A DNA stretch of 64,000 bases from Actinacidiphila yanglinensis (GTDB lineage Bacteria; Actinomycetota; Actinomycetes; Streptomycetales; Streptomycetaceae), in contig NZ_FNVU01000011.1 of the NCBI RefSeq assembly GCF_900107965.1, positions 62,001 through 126,000 on the forward strand. The letters are read 5' to 3'. A program made the position numbers and the translations under genes. The notes under the pieces are model-generated. The model worked only from the letters and a program-made list of their open reading frames with translations, was not told the origin of the DNA and did no database searches. How positions within the stretch are numbered: the first letter of the stretch is position 1; each line of letters begins with the position of its first letter. Below, piece by piece: positions 16,578 to 25,144 of this stretch.

Positions 16578-17533
16578 GTGTCCGCCCCGAGCCCGCGCGG
16601 CCGCAGCAGCGCCTCCGCGATCGAGGCGAGCCAGTCCACGAACAGGGCCAGGGCCACGGTGAGGATCGACCCGAGGATCAGCACCGGCATCCGCTGGTTG
16701 ACGATCCCCGACGTGATCAGGTCGCCGAGCCCGCCGCCGCCCCCGAAGGTCGCCAGCGTCGCGGTGCCCACGTTGAGCACCAGCGCGGTGCGCACGCCGG
16801 CCAGGATCAGCGGGACCGCGAGCGGGAGTTCGACCCGGGTCAGCACCCCGGGCGGGGACATCCCGATGCCGCGCGCGGCCTCCACCATCGTCGGGTCGAT
16901 CGCCCGCAGCCCGGCCACCGTGTTGGACAGCACCGGCAGCACCGCGTACGCCACGATGCCGATGATCGCGGTCCGCGCGCCGATGCCCAGCCAGATCACC
17001 AGCAGCGCCAGCAGGCCGATCGCCGGGGTGGCCTGCCCGATGTTGGCCAGCGCGGTGAACGCCGGGGCGACCGGCCGCAGCCGGCGCCGGGTCAGCGCGA
17101 TGCCCAGCGGGATCGCGATCACCAGCACCCAGAAGGTGGAGATCGCGGTCAGCCGGATGTGCTGCCAGAGCCGCAGCTGCACGTTGCCGTTGTCGAGCGA
17201 GTTGTGCTCGATCGCGTCCAGGTGGATGTGGGTGATCCACAGGTAGGTGGCGACCAGGGCGACCACCAGCACGGCCGGGGTGAACACCAGCTTCTGCCAG
17301 GTCACTTTGCGGGCCGGCCGGTGCGCGGCCCGCCCGGCGGCGGCGTCGGCGTCCTCCCCGGCACCCGCCGCCGCGCCGTCGTCGCCGTCCGCGACCGCGA
17401 CCGCCCCGCCGTCGTCCCAGCGGTTCGCCCCGCCCCGCGCGCCGTCGTCCCCGGGCGCGGAGGGCTCCCCGGGCGGGGTGCCGGGCGCGCTCGGCGCGTC
17501 GTCGCGCCCGCCGGGCGGGCGTATACCCGTCAC
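16574..17533 (-). CDS. osmoprotectant ABC transporter permease
   Basis: 319 residues. The first about 75 residues are an unusual hydrophilic extension rich in Gly, Asp, Ala and Pro. Then come about six transmembrane helices and the permease EAA loop (VEAARGIGMSPPGVLTRVELPLAVP). It is the second permease of an OpuC/YehW-type importer. The GTG at 17533 overlaps the ATPase stop by GTGA. Longer upstream readings run antiparallel to nothing but overlap the ATPase gene, so they are rejected. The tail suggests a cytoplasmic low-complexity segment near the ATPase. Confidence 0.88.
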   Translation of the reverse strand: MTGIRPPGGRDDAPSAPGTPPGEPSAPGDDGARGGANRWDDGGAVAVADGDDGAAAGAGEDADAAAGRAAHRPARKVTWQKLVFTPAVLVVALVATYLWITHIHLDAIEHNSLDNGNVQLRLWQHIRLTAISTFWVLVIAIPLGIALTRRRLRPVAPAFTALANIGQATPAIGLLALLVIWLGIGARTAIIGIVAYAVLPVLSNTVAGLRAIDPTMVEAARGIGMSPPGVLTRVELPLAVPLILAGVRTALVLNVGTATLATFGGGGGLGDLITSGIVNQRMPVLILGSILTVALALFVDWLASIAEALLRPRGLGADT

Positions 17534-18879
17534 GACGGCGGCTCCCCGTCCCCGCCGGGGTCCCCGGCGACCGGGCTCGCGTCCTGCTCCCGGCCTGTCC
17601 TGACCTGGTCCAGCTCGTGCCGGTGCTCCAGCGCGGTCAGCCGGTCCGCCTCCAGCATCTCGTGCACGGAGTTCATCAGCGTCTCCATGTCCACCACGCC
17701 GATGAACTCCCCGCGCCGCCCGGTCACCGCGACCCGCCCCCCGCTGTCGGTGAGCACCGCTTCCAGCGCGTCCCGCAGCGTCGCGTCCCGGGTCACCGTG
17801 TGCGTGACGAGGGTGCCGGAGCGGGCCAGCGAGCCCCGGGCCCGCAGCAGGTCGCCGCGCCGCAGCCACTTGTACGGGCGCCGGCGGTGGTCGAGCAGCA
17901 GCAACTCGTTGTGCTGGCCGGCGCGCAGCAGCTCGACGATGGACTGGAGCGGTTCGTCGACCGTCACCGCGGCGAAGTCGGCGATCTCCACGTCCCGCAC
18001 CCGGGTCAGGTTCAGCCGCTTCAACGCCGCGCCCGCGCCCACGAAACCGGAGACGAACTCGTCGGCCGGGTTGGTCAGGATCGCCTCGGGGGTGTCGAAC
18101 TGCGCGATGTGCGACCGCTCGCGCAGGACCGCGATCCGGTCGCCCAGTTTGATCGCCTCGTCGAAGTCGTGGGTGACGAAGACGATCGTCTTGTGCAGGT
18201 CGCGCTGCAGCCGGATCAGCTCGTCCTGGAGGTGGTCGCGGGTGATCGGGTCGACCGCGCCGAACGGCTCGTCCATCAGCAGCACCGGCGGGTCGGCGGC
18301 CAGCGCCCGTGCCACGCCCACCCGTTGCTGCTGGCCGCCGGACAGCTGCCGCGGGTAGCGGCCGTGGAACTCCCGAGGGTCCAGGCCGACCAGGTCGAGC
18401 ATCTCCTCCACCCGGTCCCTGACCCGGGTCCGGCCCCAGCCGACCATCTTCGGCACCAGCGCGATGTTCTCGGCGACCGTCATGTGCGGGAACAGCCCGG
18501 AGGACTGGATCGCGTAGCCGACCTTGCGGCGCAGCTTCACCGGGTCGATCGCGGTGACGTCCTCGTCGCCGATCCTGATCCGCCCGGACGACGGCTCGAT
18601 CAGCCGGTTGATCATCTTCAGCGTGGTGGACTTGCCGCAGCCGGACGGCCCGACCAGGATCACCGTCTCGCCGGCCTTGATCTCCATGCTCACGCTCTCC
18701 ACCGCGGGACGCGGGTTGCCCGGGTAGCGCTTGGTCAGGTTCTCCAGCACGATCGTCGCGCCGGACGCGGGCCCGCCGGGCGTCCCCGGACCCCGGCCCT
18801 CGCTCCGGCCCCGCTCGTCCTGCGGGCCCGCCCCCGCCTCCGCCGTGACGCCCGCCTCCGCCTTCGCCGCCTCAGCCAC
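17530..18879 (-). CDS. osmoprotectant ABC transporter ATP-binding protein with CBS domains
   Basis: 449 residues. ABC ATPase with Walker A GPSGCGKSTT, signature LSGGQQQRVGVARA, Walker B VLLMDEPF and switch THDFDEA. The C-terminal 170 residues hold two CBS motifs (one ends in the YKWLRRGDLL region, the other is VAVTGRRGEFIGVVDMETL), which in OpuA/OpuCA sense ionic strength or c-di-AMP. It powers uptake of betaine-like osmolytes together with the two neighbouring permeases. Start GTG at 18879, overlapping the upstream permease by 8 bp. The first 40 residues are a low-complexity tail. Confidence 0.92.
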   Translation of the reverse strand: MAEAAKAEAGVTAEAGAGPQDERGRSEGRGPGTPGGPASGATIVLENLTKRYPGNPRPAVESVSMEIKAGETVILVGPSGCGKSTTLKMINRLIEPSSGRIRIGDEDVTAIDPVKLRRKVGYAIQSSGLFPHMTVAENIALVPKMVGWGRTRVRDRVEEMLDLVGLDPREFHGRYPRQLSGGQQQRVGVARALAADPPVLLMDEPFGAVDPITRDHLQDELIRLQRDLHKTIVFVTHDFDEAIKLGDRIAVLRERSHIAQFDTPEAILTNPADEFVSGFVGAGAALKRLNLTRVRDVEIADFAAVTVDEPLQSIVELLRAGQHNELLLLDHRRRPYKWLRRGDLLRARGSLARSGTLVTHTVTRDATLRDALEAVLTDSGGRVAVTGRRGEFIGVVDMETLMNSVHEMLEADRLTALEHRHELDQVRTGREQDASPVAGDPGGDGEPPS

Positions 18880-19519
18880 GAATCCCCCTGGGGATGGTCA
18901 GCCGGCCGATCAGCACGTAGCCCGCGTCGAAGGCCAGCGCGAGCACGATGATGCCGAGCGTGCCGGCCAGCACCTCGTTGAGCGCGTTGGCACTGCCCAG
19001 CGAGGCGATGCCGGTGAAGATCTCGTTGCCGAGGCCGGGCCCGGAGGCGTACGCGGCGATCGCGGCGATGCCCATCAGCATCTGCGTGGAGACCCGGATG
19101 CCGGTCAGGATCGGCGGCCACGCCAGCGGCAGCTCCACCCGCAGCAGCCGGGCCGTGCGGGACATCCCGATGCCGCGGGCGGCCTCCACCAGCGAGGCGT
19201 CCACCCCGCGCAGGCCGACGATCGCGTTGCGCACGATCGGCAGCAGCCCGTACAGCACCAGGGCCGTCACCGTCGGGGGCACGCCCAGGCCGAGGATCGG
19301 GATCAGCAGGCCGATCAGCGCCAGCGAGGGCACGGTGAGGATCGCCGCGGTGGTGGTGACCGCGAGGTTGCCGGCCCACTCGGTGCGGTAGGTGAGCACC
19401 GCGATCAGCACCCCGATCACGGTGGCGATGACCATGCACTGGAAGACCGCGCTGGCGTGCTGGTAGGCGTCCACGAGGAGTTGCTGGTGCCGGGTGGAGA
19501 GGAACTGCCAGAAACCCAC
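18872..19519 (-). CDS. osmoprotectant ABC transporter permease
   Basis: 215 residues, about five to six transmembrane helices, with the EAA loop VEAARGIGMSRTARLLRVELPLAWP. This is the compact ProW/OpuCB-type permease without an N-terminal extension. The GTG at 19519 follows GAGGAGG with good spacing. It is the first transporter gene, only 39 bp after the AsnC-type regulator on the same strand, so transcription may run from the regulator into the operon. Confidence 0.9.
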   Translation of the reverse strand: MGFWQFLSTRHQQLLVDAYQHASAVFQCMVIATVIGVLIAVLTYRTEWAGNLAVTTTAAILTVPSLALIGLLIPILGLGVPPTVTALVLYGLLPIVRNAIVGLRGVDASLVEAARGIGMSRTARLLRVELPLAWPPILTGIRVSTQMLMGIAAIAAYASGPGLGNEIFTGIASLGSANALNEVLAGTLGIIVLALAFDAGYVLIGRLTIPRGIRG

Positions 19520-19558
19520 CGCCGGCCTCCTCCCGTCGTCTCGCGTCCCGCGCGGACG

Positions 19559-20029
19559 TCAGGTGTCCCGCGCGGCCTGCTCCACCAGCGGGATGATCCG
19601 CAGCGGTACCGGGTTCTCCATGACGATCGCCGTGGCGGCCCGGACAATGCCATCAAAACCGACGACCCGGTCGATCACCCGCTGGAGATCGGCGTTCGAG
19701 CGGGCCACCAGCCGGCACAGCATGTCGCCCTCGCCGGTCGTGGTGTGCAGCTCCAGCACCTCGGGCACGCCCGCCAAATGGGCCCGCACGTCCGCGCCTT
19801 GGCCCTGCCGGATCTCCAGGGTGGCGAACGCCGTCACCGGGTAGCCCAACGCCGCCGGGTCCACCTGGGGCCCGAAACCACGGATCACCCCGTTGGCCCG
19901 CAGCCGGTCGAGCCGGGCCTGCACGGTGCCGCGCGCCACCCCCAGCCGCCGCGACGCCTCCAGCACGCCGATCCGCGGCTCCTGATCCAGCAGCGTGATC
20001 AGCCGACCGTCCAGCGCGTCGATCCCCAT
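19559..20029 (-). CDS. Lrp/AsnC-family regulator, divergent from hpd
   Basis: 156 residues. N-terminal helix-turn-helix (IDALDGRLITLLDQEPRIGV, RRLGVARGTVQARLDRL) and a C-terminal RAM ligand-binding domain (VLELHTTTGEGDMLCRLVAR). These proteins bind amino acids and control amino-acid metabolism as octamers. The ATG at 20029 has GGAGGACGGACGGGG just before it; an ATG at 20059 is in frame but lacks a site. Because it is divergent from hpd, a tyrosine or phenylalanine-responsive control of hpd is likely (inference). The osmoprotectant genes follow on the same strand. Confidence 0.9.
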   Translation of the reverse strand: MGIDALDGRLITLLDQEPRIGVLEASRRLGVARGTVQARLDRLRANGVIRGFGPQVDPAALGYPVTAFATLEIRQGQGADVRAHLAGVPEVLELHTTTGEGDMLCRLVARSNADLQRVIDRVVGFDGIVRAATAIVMENPVPLRIIPLVEQAARDT

Positions 20030-20087
20030 CCCCGTCCGTCCTCCATGGTCATACTGCACACATTGACGGTACGAGCCTGGCCATCAC

Positions 20088-20102
20088 TGGGCACTGTGTC
20101 CA
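20088..20102. promoter_or_regulatory. candidate Lrp/AsnC operator between regulator and hpd
   Basis: TGGGCACTGTGTCCA, a 15-bp inverted repeat with 7-bp arms and one mismatch, located between the divergent AsnC-type gene and hpd. It lies just upstream of an AACTAT that could be the hpd -10. Position and form fit a regulator site; binding is not shown. Confidence 0.5.
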
Positions 20103-20153
20103 GCGAAAACCGGAACTATTGCGCACCCTGAAGGGCGGGGAGACGCTTTTCCC

Positions 20154-21278
20154 ATGACTGCAGACACCGGGACCAAGGATGCTTTCCCCGTCAAGGGCAT
20201 GGACGCCGTCGTCTTCGCGGTGGGCAACGCGAAGCAGGCCGCGCACTACTACTCCACCGCGTTCGGTATGCGCCGGGTCGCCTACGCCGGCCCCGAGAAC
20301 GGCAGCCGCGAGACCGCGTCGTACGTCCTGGAGTCGGGCGGTGCCCGCTTCGTCCTCACTTCAGTGGTGAAGCCGTCCACCGACCACGGCCGCTTCCTCG
20401 CCGACCACGTGGCCGCGCACGGCGACGGTGTGGTCGACCTCGCCATCGAGGTGCCCGACGCCCGCGCCGCCTACGCGTACGCCCTCGCGCACGGCGCCAC
20501 CGGCCTCGCCGAGCCGTACGAGCTGAAGGACGACCACGGCACGGTCGTCCTGGCCACCATCGCCGCGTACGGCCAGACCCGGCACACCCTGGTCGACCGC
20601 ACCGGCTACGACGGTCCCTATCTGCCCGGCTACGAGGCCGCCGCGCCCCTCGTCGAGCCGCCCGCCGCCCGCTTCTTCCAGGCCGTCGACCACTGCGTCG
20701 GCAACGTCGAACTCGGGCGGATGAACGAGTGGGTGGCGTTCTACAACAACGTCATGGGCTTCACCAACATGAAGGAGTTCGTCGGCGACGACATCGCCAC
20801 CGAGTACTCCGCCCTCATGTCCAAGGTCGTCGCCGACGGCTCCCGCAAGGTCAAGTTCCCGCTCAACGAGCCGGCCGCGGGCAAGAAGAAGTCCCAGATC
20901 GACGAGTACCTGGAGTTCTACGGGGGGCCCGGGGTCCAGCACATCGCGCTGGCCACCAACGACATCGTCGCGTCCGTCCGCGCGATGCGCGCCGCCGGGG
21001 TGGAGTTCCTCGACACCCCCGACTCGTACTACGACACCCTCGGGGAGTGGGTCGGCGAGACCCGCGTCCCGCTGGACGAGCTGCGCGAGTTGAAGCTGCT
21101 CGCCGATCGCGACGAGGACGGGTACCTGCTGCAGATCTTCACCAAGCCGGTGCAGGACCGTCCGACGGTGTTCTTCGAGATGATCGAGCGGCACGGGTCC
21201 ATGGGCTTCGGGAAGGGGAACTTCAAGGCGCTGTTCGAGGCGATCGAGCGCGAGCAGGAGCGACGGGGGAACTTGTAG
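20154..21278 (+). CDS. hpd: 4-hydroxyphenylpyruvate dioxygenase
   Basis: 374 residues, full length. The enzyme converts 4-hydroxyphenylpyruvate to homogentisate in tyrosine breakdown; in actinomycetes this can feed ochronotic pigment. Two vicinal-oxygen-chelate domains; the Fe(II) ligands are His180 (VDHCVG), His263 (GVQHIAL) and Glu342 (VFFEMIE), with the same 83- and 79-residue spacing as the S. avermitilis enzyme. The C-terminal GSMGFGKGNFKALFEAIE is diagnostic. ATG at 20154 with GGGGAG upstream. Divergent from an AsnC-type regulator, which probably controls it. No homogentisate dioxygenase gene is nearby. Confidence 0.96.
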   Translation: MTADTGTKDAFPVKGMDAVVFAVGNAKQAAHYYSTAFGMRRVAYAGPENGSRETASYVLESGGARFVLTSVVKPSTDHGRFLADHVAAHGDGVVDLAIEVPDARAAYAYALAHGATGLAEPYELKDDHGTVVLATIAAYGQTRHTLVDRTGYDGPYLPGYEAAAPLVEPPAARFFQAVDHCVGNVELGRMNEWVAFYNNVMGFTNMKEFVGDDIATEYSALMSKVVADGSRKVKFPLNEPAAGKKKSQIDEYLEFYGGPGVQHIALATNDIVASVRAMRAAGVEFLDTPDSYYDTLGEWVGETRVPLDELRELKLLADRDEDGYLLQIFTKPVQDRPTVFFEMIERHGSMGFGKGNFKALFEAIEREQERRGNL

Positions 21279-21283
21279 GGGTC

Positions 21284-21560
21284 CGGGGTCCCCCGGGCTG
21301 CCCCGTCCCCGGTGTTACGGGACCTTGCGGTCCGCGGTGGCTTGGGGGTACCTCCCAGGCGGAGCTCTGGGGGAGCGCAGTTCCTCCCCCAGCCTGGCGG
21401 CTGGGTGGGGGTGCCCCCGGCGAAGCCAGGGGGAGTGCCCCCACGCGCCCCTTGCTGGTTGCCCTGTTTTCGCGGAGGCAGCCGCACAAACCAGGGGCGC
21501 GGGGAACTGCGCGGGCAACCACTGTCGGACCGCAAGGTCCGGGCACTGCCGCGGCCGGGC
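21284..21560. repeat. compound 3'-end repeat, copy C, with 59-bp inner segment
   Basis: The 314-bp gap between hpd and the next gene is filled by this element. Arms: GGACCTTGCGGTCCG (21320-21334) matches CGGACCGCAAGGTCC (21526-21540); CAGGGGCGCGGGGAACTGCG starts at 21492. The left core arm is split: GCGCAGTTCC at 21375-21384 and CGCGCCCCTTG at 21444-21454, with a 59-bp segment (21385-21443) between them that recurs in copy G. A further GGGGGTACCTCCCAGGC segment lies at 21354-21370. Confidence 0.85.
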
Positions 21561-21592
21561 AGGGCGGGAGGACGGTATGCGAGGCTAAGAGT

Positions 21593-22963
21593 ATGCGCGA
21601 CGATGTGAGGGCCGAGCTGGCGGCGGGGCTGCCCCCGGATGCGATAGTGACCGATCCCGACGTAGTGGCCACCTACGCAAGGGACATGGCCGGCTTCTCG
21701 GACGCGGGCACCGCGGACCTCGTCGTGCGGCCCACCTCCGTGGAACAGGTCCAGCACGTGATGCGGACGGCCACGCGGTTCGACGTGCCGGTCGTGCCGC
21801 AGGGCGCCCGCACGGGGCTGTCCGGCGGAGCCAACGCGGTGGACGGCTGCATCGTCCTCTCGCTCGCGGCGATGGACCGCATCCTGGAGATCGACCCGGT
21901 GGACCGCGTCGCCGTGGTGGAGGCGGGCGTGGTCAACGCGGTGCTGTCCCGGGCGGTGGCCGAGCAGGGCCTGGCCTATCCGCCGGACCCGTCGAGCTGG
22001 GAACAGTGCACGATCGGCGGCAACATCGCCACCGGTGCGGGCGGCCTGTGCTGCGTGAAGTACGGCGTGACCGCGGAGTACGTCCTCGGCCTCGACGTGG
22101 TGCTCGCCGACGGGCGGCTGCTGAGCACCGGCCGGCGCACCGCGAAGGGCGTCGCCGGGTACGACCTGACCCGGCTGTTCGTGGGCTCCGAGGGCACGCT
22201 CGGTGTGGTGGTCAGGGCGGTGCTCGCGCTGAGGCCCGCCCCACGCGAACAGCTCGTGCTGGTCGCGGAGTTCCCGTCGGCCGCGGCGGCCGGCGCCGCG
22301 GTGTCGGCGATCATGGCGAGCGGCCACGCCCCCTCGCTGCTGGAGTTGATGGACGGCGCCACGGTGCGTGCCGTCAACGACATGGCGCGGATGGGCCTGC
22401 CCGAGAGCACCGAGGCGCTGCTGCTGGCCGGTTACGACTCCGCCGACCCGGCCGCCGATCTCGCCGCGCTCGGCGAGCTGTGCACGGCGGCGGGGGCCAC
22501 CGACGTGGTGCCGGCCGAGGACGCCGCCGAGTCGGAGATGCTGCTCCAGGCCCGGCGGCTGGCGCTGCCCGCGCTGGAGCGGATCTCCACCGCCTCGCTG
22601 ATCGACGACGTGTGCGTGCCGCGCAGCAGGCTCGCCGACCTGCTCGACGGGGTGGCCGCGATCGCCGCGAAGTACGAGCTGACCATAGGGGTGTGCGCGC
22701 ACGCCGGTGACGGCAACACGCACCCCATCGTCTGCTTCGACGCGCACGACCCGGACGAGACCCGCCGGGCGCGCGAGTCCTTCGACGCGATCATGGAGCT
22801 GGGCCTGTCGCTGGGCGGCACCATCACCGGCGAGCACGGCGTGGGTCTGCTGAAGAAGGACTGGCTGGCCCGTGAACTCGGCCCGGTCGGGCTGGAGTTG
22901 CAGCGCGGCGTGAAGGCGGTCTTCGACCCGAAGGGGCTGCTCAACCCCGGCAAGGTGCTCTGA
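21593..22963 (+). CDS. FAD-linked oxidase, GlcD/D-lactate dehydrogenase type
   Basis: 456 residues. N-terminal PCMH-type FAD-binding domain (VVPQGARTGLSGGANAVDG, PSSWEQCTIGGNIATGAGGL, LFVGSEGTLGVV) and C-terminal FAD-linked oxidase domain ending in GEHGVGLLKKDWL and FDPKGLLNPGKVL. It probably oxidises a 2-hydroxy acid (glycolate, D-lactate or 2-hydroxyglutarate) and passes electrons to quinone or a partner. The ATG at 21593 begins the conserved MRDDVRAEL; no strong Shine-Dalgarno is present. It ends 15 bp before the convergent ssgG. Confidence 0.9.
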   Translation: MRDDVRAELAAGLPPDAIVTDPDVVATYARDMAGFSDAGTADLVVRPTSVEQVQHVMRTATRFDVPVVPQGARTGLSGGANAVDGCIVLSLAAMDRILEIDPVDRVAVVEAGVVNAVLSRAVAEQGLAYPPDPSSWEQCTIGGNIATGAGGLCCVKYGVTAEYVLGLDVVLADGRLLSTGRRTAKGVAGYDLTRLFVGSEGTLGVVVRAVLALRPAPREQLVLVAEFPSAAAAGAAVSAIMASGHAPSLLELMDGATVRAVNDMARMGLPESTEALLLAGYDSADPAADLAALGELCTAAGATDVVPAEDAAESEMLLQARRLALPALERISTASLIDDVCVPRSRLADLLDGVAAIAAKYELTIGVCAHAGDGNTHPIVCFDAHDPDETRRARESFDAIMELGLSLGGTITGEHGVGLLKKDWLARELGPVGLELQRGVKAVFDPKGLLNPGKVL

Positions 22964-22978
22964 GCGCGCCCGGCGCGG

Positions 22979-23458
22979 CTACGCACTCGCGTCCGGGGTG
23001 TCGTCGGAGTCGGCCCACGGATCGGCCAGCCACAGGTCGTCCCCGGCCGCCGGGGCGAGCAGCCGGCTCAACCCGTCGTCCATGCCGAGCTGTTCGTGCT
23101 CGCTGCCCGGCGGCACCACGCGCAGGGTGCGCTCCAGCCACGCGGCCACCGGGGAGGACGGCGCCTCCAGCAGCGCGTCGCCGTCCGGGGAGCTGAGCGC
23201 GAGGCACAGCACGCTGCGCCCGAGGACCTTCGTCGGCCAGATCCGGACGTCGCCGTGCCCGCACGGCCGGAACACGCCCTCCACGATCAGCTCGCGCGCG
23301 AACGTCCAGTTGACGGGCGCGTCGGAGCCGACATGGAAGGTGACGTGCACCGCGTACGGGTCGTCCGTGCGATAGGCGAGCCGGGCCGGTACCGGAATGC
23401 TTCGTTCCGGTGAGAGTACGAGCTGCATCTCGAGTTCGCGTTCCACCACGTTCTGCAT
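22979..23458 (-). CDS. ssgG: SsgA-family sporulation/cell division protein (probably SsgG)
   Basis: 159 residues. The SALP signature is clear: LSPERSIPVPARLAYRTDDP, VNWTFARELIVEGVFRP, GDVRIWPTKV and LALSSPDGDALLEAP. These actinomycete-only proteins steer septum placement and spore-wall processing during sporulation, often with penicillin-binding proteins. The ATG at 23458 follows GGAAAGGA. The symbol rests on synteny as I recall it (ssgG lies close to hpd in S. coelicolor); family membership is certain, the paralogue less so. The acidic C-terminal tail (ADPWADSDDTPDASA) is longer than in SsgB. Confidence 0.88.
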   Translation of the reverse strand: MQNVVERELEMQLVLSPERSIPVPARLAYRTDDPYAVHVTFHVGSDAPVNWTFARELIVEGVFRPCGHGDVRIWPTKVLGRSVLCLALSSPDGDALLEAPSSPVAAWLERTLRVVPPGSEHEQLGMDDGLSRLLAPAAGDDLWLADPWADSDDTPDASA

Positions 23459-23740
23459 GAGTCCGACGTCCTTTCCTTGGCGCGGTGGCCCCGGGGGCGG
23501 GTGTCGCAGCGGGGCCTGCACCGGGAAGAGAGCGCGTGCCTCGCCAACCATTACGCGGGTTTCCCCGATTCGGTTCAGATTTCCAGAACCCGGAGCGCAG
23601 GGCGGCACATCGGGGTAATGACGTGTCAACGAGACGCCCACGCAGGGGGTACGTGGCACGGCGGACACGCCGGGTCGGCCATTCTGGTAGATGTGGACGT
23701 CACACCACCCCGCGGCCGAGCAGATACGGAACTGTGAACC

Positions 23741-25039
23741 ATGAGCGCACCCACTTCTGGCTCCTCCGGTTCGTCGGCGTCCTCCCAGCCGTCCGCCACC
23801 CCGGGTGGCTCCGGCGCACCGGTGCCGGGGTACTACCCCGACCCCTCGATCCCGAACTACATCCGCTACTGGAACGGCTCCGCCTGGGTGCCGGGCACCA
23901 GCCGCCCGGCGCCGGTGGACGCCGCCCCGGCTCCCGCGGCGGCCCAGGAGGCGGCCGGCCGCGCGGTCGACGAGTCCGGCCCGATGTTCCTCGACGAGGA
24001 CCCCGCCGCACCCGCCGCCGTGCAGTGGCCGGTCGCGGGGCAGGCCCCCGAGCCGCAGCAGGATCAGGTGCCCGACCCGCGGCAGGGGCAGGTGCCCGAC
24101 CCGCGGGCGCCCCAGGCCCAGGAACCGGCGCCCTCCTGGCCGGCGCCGGCCCGGCCGGAGCGGCAGCTGCCGCCCATTTCCTGGGGCGCCCCCGCGCCGG
24201 CTCCGGCGCCTGCACCGGCCCCTTCTCCTTCGCCCGCTGCTCCCGGCACCGGCCCGGCCGCCGGCGACCCCCGGCAGCCCGCCCTGCCCCGGTCCCCGGA
24301 GCACCCGTCGCTGCCCGCCCCCGCGTCCGGTCCGGGCCCGGCCCCCCTCCAGCAGCACCAGCCGCAGCCCCAGGCCGTGCCCCAGCCTCAGCCGGTGCAG
24401 CAGTCGCCGTTGGTGCCCGCACCGGCGCCCGCGCCCGACCCCGCCGCGCAGGCGTCCCCGCCGTGGGCCGCGCAGGTGCAGGACCTCGCGCGTGGCGAGG
24501 GTGTCGTGCCCTGGCGGCCGCCGGTGGCCGACCCGTTCGGCGCGTCCCAGGGGCACGACCGGCCCGGCGGGCTGGTCCGCCGGTTCCTGGCGCGACTGGT
24601 GGACACCGTGGTGCTGGCCGCGGTGACCGGGGTGGCCGCGGTGCCGCTGGGCACGGCGGCGTACCACCACGCCAAGGACAAGGTCGACCAGGCGCGGCTG
24701 ACCGGGGAGACGGTCAGGGTCTGGCTGATCGACGGCACCACCGGCGTCCAACTCGGCACGGTGCTGGCGGTGTTCCTCGTTGCCGGAGTGCTCCTCGAAG
24801 TGCTGCCCACGGCGAGGTGGGGACGCACCCTCGGGAAGCGGCTGGTGGGGTTGCAGGTGCTGGACATCGAGGCGCAGGTCCCGCCCGGCTTCGGTGCGAG
24901 CGTGCGGCGCTGGCTGACCCGGACCGTGCTGAACCTGCTGGTCGTCGGCGTGGCCGGGGTGGCGTGGTGCCTGTTCGACCGGCCGTGGAAGCAGTGCTGG
25001 CACGACAAGGCGGCACGCACCTTCGTGGCCGTCGGGTAG
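23741..25039 (+). CDS. RDD family membrane protein with DUF2510 and Pro/Gln-rich linker
   Basis: 432 residues. An N-terminal DUF2510 motif (PGYYPDPSIPNYIRYWNGSA, about residues 29-48) is followed by about 210 residues of Pro/Ala/Gln-rich low complexity, then an RDD domain (about 285-430) with RFLARLVDTVVLAAV, TLGKRLVGLQVLD and HDKAARTFV. Two or three helices. RDD proteins are of unclear function, with transport or membrane-stress roles proposed. It is the first of three tandem RDD genes and stands divergent from ssgG across a 282-bp gap. The start is the ATG at 23741. Confidence 0.85.
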   Translation: MSAPTSGSSGSSASSQPSATPGGSGAPVPGYYPDPSIPNYIRYWNGSAWVPGTSRPAPVDAAPAPAAAQEAAGRAVDESGPMFLDEDPAAPAAVQWPVAGQAPEPQQDQVPDPRQGQVPDPRAPQAQEPAPSWPAPARPERQLPPISWGAPAPAPAPAPAPSPSPAAPGTGPAAGDPRQPALPRSPEHPSLPAPASGPGPAPLQQHQPQPQAVPQPQPVQQSPLVPAPAPAPDPAAQASPPWAAQVQDLARGEGVVPWRPPVADPFGASQGHDRPGGLVRRFLARLVDTVVLAAVTGVAAVPLGTAAYHHAKDKVDQARLTGETVRVWLIDGTTGVQLGTVLAVFLVAGVLLEVLPTARWGRTLGKRLVGLQVLDIEAQVPPGFGASVRRWLTRTVLNLLVVGVAGVAWCLFDRPWKQCWHDKAARTFVAVG

Positions 25040-25129
25040 CCGCGCCCGGGGCCCTACCCCGGACGCCGTACGCCCGCCCGTCGCCGTACTCCGTTCGGCT
25101 GCCGCCCGCGGGCGGCAGCGCGACCGGCG

Positions 25130-25139
25130 GGTTTGACTC
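25130..25139 (+). promoter_or_regulatory. GGTTTGACTC motif before second RDD gene
   Basis: This ends five bases before the ATG at 25145. The near-identical GGTTTACTC lies six bases before the third RDD gene (25912-25920). The match suggests a shared promoter -10 region for leaderless transcripts. Confidence 0.3.
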
Positions 25140-25144
25140 GGGGC

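Noticed and set aside
23459..23740. A small gene in the ssgG-RDD gap
   Set aside because: Short frames here have no ribosome site or consistent codon use; the gap is best read as a divergent promoter region.
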